Source: CAIWHR01 sp963726775 (GTDB lineage: Bacteria; Pseudomonadota; Gammaproteobacteria; Burkholderiales; Casimicrobiaceae). From it: a stretch of DNA of 64,000 bases. The translations under genes were made by a program, and so were the position numbers. Every line of letters starts with the position of its first letter. The stretch's first letter is position 1. The stretch lies in the NCBI GenBank assembly GCA_963726775.1, contig CAVSDL010000007.1, positions 186,001 to 250,000 on the forward strand, written 5' to 3'. A model generated the notes under the pieces. The model was not told the DNA's origin. It worked only from the letters and a program-made list of their open reading frames with translations, and did no database searches. This document shows, one piece after another, positions 59,216 to 64,000 of this stretch.

Positions 59216-60109
59216 TCAACCGGCGAATTCGGCGGCCGGCACGCCTTGCTGCGACACATGCAGCGCAAACAGCCCGCCCGCCAACGGCTCCGCGGCGCGC
59301 TGCGCATCGTCCAGCCCGATCGCTGCCGTGGTGATGAACAACGTATCCAGACGATCGCCGCCGAATGCACAGCTCGTCACCTGAGTGGCGGGCAGCCGAA
59401 CGCTCACGTCGGCATCGCCGCGCGGGGTGTAGCGCGTGACCCGACCGCCCCCCCAGTGCGCAACCCAGACGCCGCCATCGGCGTCCACCGTCATGCCGTC
59501 GGGATAGCCGTCCGGCTCCGCGAAATGCACGAACGGGCGCTTGTTGCGCAACCGGCCGTCGTCGCCGAATTCGAACGCATGGATCACTCGGCCCATCGTG
59601 TCCGTGTGATAGGCAGTGCGCCCGTCCGGCGCGAAAGCCGGACCGTTGGTGCACACGTAAGGCCCGTCGGCGCGCCGCCAGTCGAGCCCGGCATCGAGGC
59701 AATACAGCCAGCCGGTGGACTCGCGCAGCGAATCGTCCATCGTGCCGGCCCAGAAGCGACCGGCCGCATCGCATTTGCCGTCGTTGAAACGGTTGCCGGT
59801 GCGGTCGGGCTCCGGGTTCGCGATCACCGTCACGCTCTCGCGGCCCAGATCCACGTACGCGAAACCGGTCCGGGTCCCCGCGATGAATCCGCCGCTCCTG
59901 CGCTTTGCGATGCAACCGACCTCGACCGGCATGGGCCACGTCCGACGCCGGCCGCCGACCGGGTCCAGGCGATGGATCGCCGGCGCCTTGATGTCGACCC
60001 AGTAGAGCGACCGCTCGCCGGCGACCCACAGCGGTCCTTCACCGAGCAAGGCGTGCGCGTCCCAGACGCAATCGGGGGCCCCGCCCAAAGACTCAGGTCC
60101 AGCCCGCAT
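59216..60109 (-). CDS. SMP-30/gluconolactonase-family lactonase
   Basis: A 297-residue six-bladed propeller lactonase. The metal ligands of the family are visible in GEGPLWV near residue 25, TGNRFNDGKCDAAGRFWAGTM near 105, CTNGPAFAPDG near 150 and PDGMTVDADGGVWVAHW near 200. It would open a sugar 1,4- or 1,5-lactone to its acid. The sugar dehydrogenase encoded before it (17-base overlap) would form that lactone, and the AraD1-type protein after it would use the acid. L-arabinose, D-galactose, D-xylose and L-fucose are the usual substrates of such loci. Confidence 0.92.
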   Translation of the reverse strand: MRAGPESLGGAPDCVWDAHALLGEGPLWVAGERSLYWVDIKAPAIHRLDPVGGRRRTWPMPVEVGCIAKRRSGGFIAGTRTGFAYVDLGRESVTVIANPEPDRTGNRFNDGKCDAAGRFWAGTMDDSLRESTGWLYCLDAGLDWRRADGPYVCTNGPAFAPDGRTAYHTDTMGRVIHAFEFGDDGRLRNKRPFVHFAEPDGYPDGMTVDADGGVWVAHWGGGRVTRYTPRGDADVSVRLPATQVTSCAFGGDRLDTLFITTAAIGLDDAQRAAEPLAGGLFALHVSQQGVPAAEFAG

Positions 60110-60881
60110 CGACGATGAAATTCTGCGCCGTGCACATCCGCCCGTCGTCGGCCGCGAGCCAGAGCACCATGCGCGCGATGTCGGGCGGATAGAGCTTTTC
60201 CTTCAGGCACTGGTTCTCGAACAGCTGGCGCTCGCCGTCGGCGTCGAGCCAAAGGTCGACCTGGCGCTTCGTCATCACCCAGCCGGGCACCACGGTGTTG
60301 ACGCGGATATGGTCGACGCCCCAATCCCGCGCGAGTCCGCGCGTGAGGCCCTGCACCGCCGCCTTGGCTGTCGTGTAGGCGGTGTACCCGCCCTCGCTGT
60401 TCATCCAGCTGATCGATCCGAAGTTGACGATCGATCCGCCGCCGGCCGCCTTCATCTGCGGATGCACGGCTTGCGCCGCGAAGAACTGGTGGCGCAGATT
60501 GACCGCGATACGGTCGTTCCAGTAGTCCGGAGTGACGTCCATCGACCGGTGCCGGTCGTCGTTGGCTGCGTTGTTGACGAGTACCGTGATCGGGCCGACC
60601 TCCGCGCCCAGGCGCGCGATGATCCCCCGCAGCGCGGCGATGTCGCGCAGGTCGCAAGGGATGAACCGCGGCGGCCGCGACCCGGCCTCGCCGATCGCCG
60701 CGCACAGCGCCGACGACGCACCCTCGTCGATGTCGACGAACGCGACGTTGGCATCCTGCGCGCAAAAATGCTCGACGACGCTGGCGCCGATGCCTGAGCC
60801 ACCGCCGGTCACGAACACGACCTTGTCGCGGAGGGAGGGGTAGCGCGCAAAAGGATCGCTCGTGGGGCTTGCGGCGCTCAT
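60093..60881 (-). CDS. SDR-family sugar dehydrogenase
   Basis: A 262-residue NAD(P)+-dependent short-chain dehydrogenase. The cofactor motif is TGGGSGIG near residue 25, followed by VDID after the second strand, suggesting NAD+. The catalytic residues are Ser in NFGSISW near residue 155 and YTTAK near residue 170; NNAAND replaces NNAG. The family acting on sugars in similar operons oxidises aldoses to lactones. Its ATG overlaps the regulator stop by four bases and its stop overlaps the lactonase by 17, so all four are one operon. Confidence 0.9.
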   Translation of the reverse strand: MSAASPTSDPFARYPSLRDKVVFVTGGGSGIGASVVEHFCAQDANVAFVDIDEGASSALCAAIGEAGSRPPRFIPCDLRDIAALRGIIARLGAEVGPITVLVNNAANDDRHRSMDVTPDYWNDRIAVNLRHQFFAAQAVHPQMKAAGGGSIVNFGSISWMNSEGGYTAYTTAKAAVQGLTRGLARDWGVDHIRVNTVVPGWVMTKRQVDLWLDADGERQLFENQCLKEKLYPPDIARMVLWLAADDGRMCTAQNFIVDAGWT

Positions 60882-61771
60882 GACTTTCCCCTTCCCTTGT
60901 TGCGCGTCGCCGCCGACGGCTTTCCCGCCCGAACGCGCGTCCGCGGGGCGGGAGTCTTCCTGCGGACGATGCGCAGCGCGCTCGCCACGTCATCCTGCGC
61001 GTGTCGGAGGAGAACGAGCATGGCACCGCGCGCACGCGCGGGATCTCCCGCGCGCACCGCCTCCAGCACATCGACATGCAATGGCAGCGAGTGGCGCTGC
61101 CCCCGCGGATTGCCGTCGGACAGCCGGAAGCTCATGAGGAGCGCGGTCTCGATGAGCGCTCCCAGCGAGCCCAGCAATTCGTTGCCGGTCATCCACAGCA
61201 ACGTCTGATGAAAATGGAGGTCGGCCACCATCCACTCCCCGCCGTCATCTCCGGCCGCGGCCATTTCCGCGCAGGCCTCTGCGAGCCGCGCGATATCCAC
61301 CGTTTCGGCGCGCTGCGCGGCCAACGCCGCGGCGCTGGGTTCGATCACCTGCCGCAGGTCGAACAGGTCGCGAACATAACGCTCGGTGGGCAACGCGGCC
61401 AGTCGCCACGCCAGCACATCGGGATCGAGAAAATTCCATCGCTCGCGCGCGCAGACGCGGGCGCCCGTCCGCGGCCGGGATTCGATCAATCCCTTGGCCG
61501 CCAGCACCTTGATCGCCTCCCGCAGTGCGGTGCGGCTCACGTCGAGCTCCGCGCTCCACAGGTCCTCGCTGGGCAGACTGCGGCCCGCGGGCAATTCGCC
61601 GCGGAGAATCTGCATGCCGATCTGGTGCGCGATGCGGCCATGCAGGCTGCGTTGGGAATAGGTGCGCTGACCGCTGCCGCGATCCGTCTGCGCCACATGC
61701 CGACGAGCGCCGTCGGACGCGGCCTCCGCGGCGGGGCGGGATCGGCGGATCGGCACGGACACCAAGGGCAT
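60878..61771 (-). CDS. GntR-family (FadR/FCD) regulator of the sugar oxidation operon
   Basis: A 297-residue regulator. The N-terminal winged helix-turn-helix (about 40-105) includes LRGELPAGRSLPSEDLW and DVSRTALREAIKVLAAKGLIESRPRTG, shown here in parts. The FCD ligand-binding domain follows (about 125-265), with metal-ligand-type residues in VADLHFHQTLLWMTGNELLG and HVDVLEAVRAGDPARARGAM. A basic tail (TRVRAGKPSAATRNKGRGK) follows. ATG 61771 is used; a TTG at 61792 is possible. It is the first gene of the operon and faces the epimerase gene, which is typical of a regulator that acts on the shared promoter region. Confidence 0.9.
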   Translation of the reverse strand: MPLVSVPIRRSRPAAEAASDGARRHVAQTDRGSGQRTYSQRSLHGRIAHQIGMQILRGELPAGRSLPSEDLWSAELDVSRTALREAIKVLAAKGLIESRPRTGARVCARERWNFLDPDVLAWRLAALPTERYVRDLFDLRQVIEPSAAALAAQRAETVDIARLAEACAEMAAAGDDGGEWMVADLHFHQTLLWMTGNELLGSLGALIETALLMSFRLSDGNPRGQRHSLPLHVDVLEAVRAGDPARARGAMLVLLRHAQDDVASALRIVRRKTPAPRTRVRAGKPSAATRNKGRGKS

Positions 61772-61916
61772 ATGTGTTCGACCGGAACGCAAAGACTGCC
61801 GCCCCGATTGTCATGGCAATCCTCATACTATATGCTGATTCGGTGCGAGCGGGGGCGCGCCGCGCGCCATCGCCCCTGGCCCGGTCACGACGGAGAATCC
61901 TACGACGCTTGTCGAA
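61772..61916. promoter_or_regulatory. Divergent promoter region between the sugar regulator and the epimerase gene
   Basis: A 145-base region between divergent genes. It has the most AT-rich stretch of the locus (about 61810-61842), with a short CATA-CTA-TATG inverted repeat at 61824-61834 that could be an operator for the GntR-type regulator. The palindrome is short, so the assignment is tentative. Confidence 0.35.
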
Positions 61917-62795
61917 TTGCATGCAGGTCGCGCCAAACTCGGCGTGGCACCCGCCATCGGCGGTTCGATCGTCCATTATCGTTGGACCGACGGCGGCGCG
62001 GCGCACGACTGGTTGCGTCCTCCCGCGGCGGCGGATTCGGCACCCACTACCGCCGATCGGCTCGCCTGTTTTCCGCTGGTGCCGTTCTCCAACCGCATTC
62101 GCGAGGGTCGCTTCAGCTTCGGCGGACACGCCGTCCGCCTGCCGCTCAACCAGCTGCCGCAACCGCATGCCGAGCATGGGCATGGCTGGCAAAGCGCCTG
62201 GACCGTCGTCGAGCGCGCCGCCGGCGAGCTCGCCCTCGAATACGAACACCCCGCCGGCGCGTGGCCCTTTCCGTATCGCGCGCGCCAGCACATGGTCCTG
62301 ACCGAGGATGACTTGCGGGTGACGATTTCGCTGGAAAACCGGGGCCAGGAGACGATGCCGGCCGGGTTGGGCCTGCATCCCTATTTTCCCCGCACCGCGC
62401 AATGCCGGTTGTCGGCGCGGGTCGCGGCGATGTGGGCAACCGATCGCGAAGTCATGCCGACGGCGTTGGTCGGCGCCGATCCGCGGCTCGGCCAAGGCGC
62501 CGGATTGCCGGTGGCGGAAGTCGCGCTCGACAACGCGTTCACCGGATGGCAGCACCAGGCCACCGTCAGCTGGCCGGAGCGTCATGTCCGGCTGCAGATC
62601 GACGCCGGGCCGCCGCTCGATTTTCTGGTCGTCTATTCCCCGCCCGGGGAAGATCATTTCTGCGCGGAGCCGGTCAGCCACTGCACCGACGCTTTCAATC
62701 TTGCCGGACAGGGGCGTACCGATACCGGTATGCTGACACTGGAACCGGGAGCCAGTCTGTCCGCGACGGTGCGCTTCCGGCCGAGCTTCGCGTAG
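61917..62795 (+). CDS. Aldose 1-epimerase (GalM-type)
   Basis: A 292-residue mutarotase that interconverts alpha- and beta-aldoses, feeding the dehydrogenase step. Landmarks are FPLVPFSNRIREGRFSFGG near residue 55, HGHGWQSAWTV near 85, GLGLHPYFPRT near 150 and EPVSHCTDAFN near residue 255, which together hold the catalytic His and Glu. Only a TTG (61917) is available as a start in this frame; the frame is open for about 26 codons upstream without a start codon, so the true N-terminus is uncertain. An ABC importer follows on the same strand. Confidence 0.9.
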   Translation: MHAGRAKLGVAPAIGGSIVHYRWTDGGAAHDWLRPPAAADSAPTTADRLACFPLVPFSNRIREGRFSFGGHAVRLPLNQLPQPHAEHGHGWQSAWTVVERAAGELALEYEHPAGAWPFPYRARQHMVLTEDDLRVTISLENRGQETMPAGLGLHPYFPRTAQCRLSARVAAMWATDREVMPTALVGADPRLGQGAGLPVAEVALDNAFTGWQHQATVSWPERHVRLQIDAGPPLDFLVVYSPPGEDHFCAEPVSHCTDAFNLAGQGRTDTGMLTLEPGASLSATVRFRPSFA

Positions 62796-62829
62796 CCGTC
62801 GTGGTCGTTACCAGAAGGAGGAGAGCGAA

Positions 62830-63816
62830 ATGATGATCGGCAACCGAATTTCCGCAATCGTATCCGCGATCGTTGCGGCCTGCGCCCTCGTCGGCGCGAC
62901 GGCGACCCAGGCGCAATCCGTCGTCGTCTACAACGCGGTCAGCCCGAAGGTGATGACGGCCTTCGTCGAGGAATTCCAGAAACAGAATCCCGGGATCAAG
63001 GTGGACGTGATCGCGGGCGGCTCCGGCGAACTGCTGACGCGCCTGCAAGCCGAGAAAGCCAACCCGCGCGCGGATCTGCTGGTCGGGCCCGACATCGATG
63101 TCTTCGATGCGGCCATCGACCTGTTCGAGGGCTACAAGTCGAAGGAAGATGCGGCTTTTCCCCGCACGGCGGTCGGACCCGACAACAAATACTACGGTTT
63201 TTCGACGAACTTCCAGGCCTTCATCGTCAACACGAAAATGATGCCTCTCGACAAGGCGCCGCAGGCGTGGTCGGACCTCGCCAAAGCCGAGTACAAGGGC
63301 AAGGTCGTGATCGCGAATCCGGCGCAGTCGGGGTCGGCGTATTCACAGATGATCCAGATTCTGCAACTGTACGGCTGGGACGTGATGGACAAGATCGTCG
63401 GCACCGGGACGTTCGTCACCAGCTCGAAGCTCGCCTACCAGAATGTCGCCAAGGGTGAGGTCCCGGTCGGGCTCACCAGCGAGTTCAACATCCTCGCCAG
63501 CAAGCTCGATGGCTTCCCGGTCGAGGCGGTCTATCCGAAGGACGGCACGGCGCTCATCAACGACGCGAGCGGCATCATCAAGGGCGGTCCGAATCCGGCC
63601 AACGCCAGGAAATTCATGGATTTCATCAATTCGAAGCAGGCGCACCAGATGATCGTCGACATCGACAAGCGTCGCAGCGCACGCAGCGACATGGCGCCGC
63701 CTCCGGGCCTGCCCGACACGAAATCGCTGAAGACCTTCCCGTACGACTACAAGGGCGCGACGACGATGCGCAAGGCCAACCTCGAGCGCTTCGACAAGGC
63801 GTTTTCCGCCAAGTAA
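62830..63816 (+). CDS. ABC transporter substrate-binding protein, iron/sugar-acid type (AfuA-like family)
   Basis: A 328-residue periplasmic binding protein. The signal peptide ends near TQA-QS at residue 29. The body begins VVVYNAVSPKVMTAFVEEF and contains GGSGELLTRLQAEKANPRADLLVG, shown here in part, and YSTNF-like GFSTNFQAFIVNTK; this is the type II family that holds ferric iron, phosphonate or sulfate-like ligands. The strong AAGGAGGAGAG before ATG 62830 suggests high expression. Its place between an epimerase and an ATPase gene in a sugar locus makes a sugar-acid ligand possible; iron is the family default. Confidence 0.88.
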   Translation: MMIGNRISAIVSAIVAACALVGATATQAQSVVVYNAVSPKVMTAFVEEFQKQNPGIKVDVIAGGSGELLTRLQAEKANPRADLLVGPDIDVFDAAIDLFEGYKSKEDAAFPRTAVGPDNKYYGFSTNFQAFIVNTKMMPLDKAPQAWSDLAKAEYKGKVVIANPAQSGSAYSQMIQILQLYGWDVMDKIVGTGTFVTSSKLAYQNVAKGEVPVGLTSEFNILASKLDGFPVEAVYPKDGTALINDASGIIKGGPNPANARKFMDFINSKQAHQMIVDIDKRRSARSDMAPPPGLPDTKSLKTFPYDYKGATTMRKANLERFDKAFSAK

Positions 63817-63832
63817 TTCGCGCGTCGCGCGG

Positions 63833-63857
63833 CTGCGCTTGCCCGGGGCGGGCGCAG
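63833..63857 (+). other. Stem-loop between binding protein and ATPase genes
   Basis: A six-base CTGCGC / GCGCAG stem with a 13-base loop stands 16 bases after the binding protein stop. Such hairpins often sit after a binding protein gene and lower expression of the membrane parts. It is short and has no T run. Confidence 0.3.
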
Positions 63858-63937
63858 TCGTGGTATTGCCTATCGCCTGCCGCATGCCTCGGAGTCCATC
63901 GCAGCAGGCCGACTCCGCCCCCTCCGGAAGAAATGCG

Positions 63938-64000
63938 ATGGCCCATGCGGCATTGAGCGTTCGCAACCTGACCAAGCAGTTCACGGGCGGCCATGCCGGC
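63938..64000 (+). CDS. ABC transporter ATP-binding protein, 3' part outside window
   Basis: The first 21 codons are visible: a short lead then LSVRNLTKQFTGGHAG, which is the normal start of an ABC ATPase domain just before its Walker A. GGAAG lies seven bases before ATG 63938. Its place after the binding protein gene makes it the ATPase of the same importer. Nothing more can be said. Confidence 0.75.
   Translation, partial: MAHAALSVRNLTKQFTGGHAG

Overview
The window is GC-rich (roughly two thirds G+C), gene-dense chromosomal DNA from what is most likely a betaproteobacterium. The signs are a Gsp type II secretion cluster, a class I PHA synthase, Lol and Bam envelope genes, a phosphoglycerate-mutase-like gene in front of recJ, several c-type cytochromes and a dipeptide-type ABC operon. 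The species cannot be named from sequence alone. No rRNA, tRNA, CRISPR array, insertion sequence or prophage was found.

Layout: 1-2.5 kb holds a truncated gene, an acyl-CoA synthetase and an ACT-domain protein. 2.5-6.3 kb holds exosortase H with its partner membrane protein, then an MBOAT acyltransferase with an SGNH-like partner. 6.4-7.7 kb is a two-gene iron uptake unit (cupredoxin plus FTR1 permease) behind a good Fur box. 7.7-10.9 kb is amiC and tsaE facing queG. 10.9-16.4 kb is gspD-gspE-gspF plus a thioredoxin-like gene. 16.7-18.6 kb is a DUF6249-like membrane protein, an ECF sigma factor and a possible anti-sigma factor, ending in a REPIN-like element. 18.8-25.8 kb is exbB-exbD-exbD-tonB, two small envelope genes and a TonB-dependent receptor. 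25.9-30.1 kb is two GNAT acetyltransferases and a TldD/PmbA protease pair. 30.2-33.3 kb is a cytochrome cluster: a NapC-type tetraheme quinol dehydrogenase, a 46-residue membrane protein, and one mono- and two diheme cytochromes, with two FNR/Dnr-type boxes. 33.6-41.5 kb is a five-gene peptide ABC transporter operon with two paralogous binding proteins and an odd permease. 41.7-58.2 kb is mostly housekeeping: a HhH-GPD glycosylase, srkA, lolD with lolC/E, a Dabb protein, a PGM-like gene, recJ (frameshifted), a FabG/PhaB-like reductase, dinG, bamD, rluD, pgeF, a ZIP transporter and phaC. 58.2-64 kb is a sugar or sugar-acid oxidation locus: GntR regulator, dehydrogenase, SMP-30 lactonase, AraD1-type enzyme, aldose epimerase, and the start of an ABC importer.

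How the genes fit together: ExbBD-TonB most simply energises the nearby TonB-dependent receptor, and the FTR1 unit adds a Fur-controlled iron route. The NapC-type protein would take electrons from quinol to the periplasmic cytochromes, probably when oxygen is low. The 58-62 kb operon fits oxidation of a sugar to a lactone, hydrolysis, then processing of the acid.

Most unusual: a family of heme modules (three copies in two proteins) with no methionine after the heme motif but a conserved DGHExxHPI motif; the small membrane protein beside NapC; a permease with a large insert carrying three VDPLAD repeats; a spacer ORF tied by ATGA overlaps to both TldD/PmbA genes; a one-base frameshift in recJ; and a dinG gene without a usual start codon.
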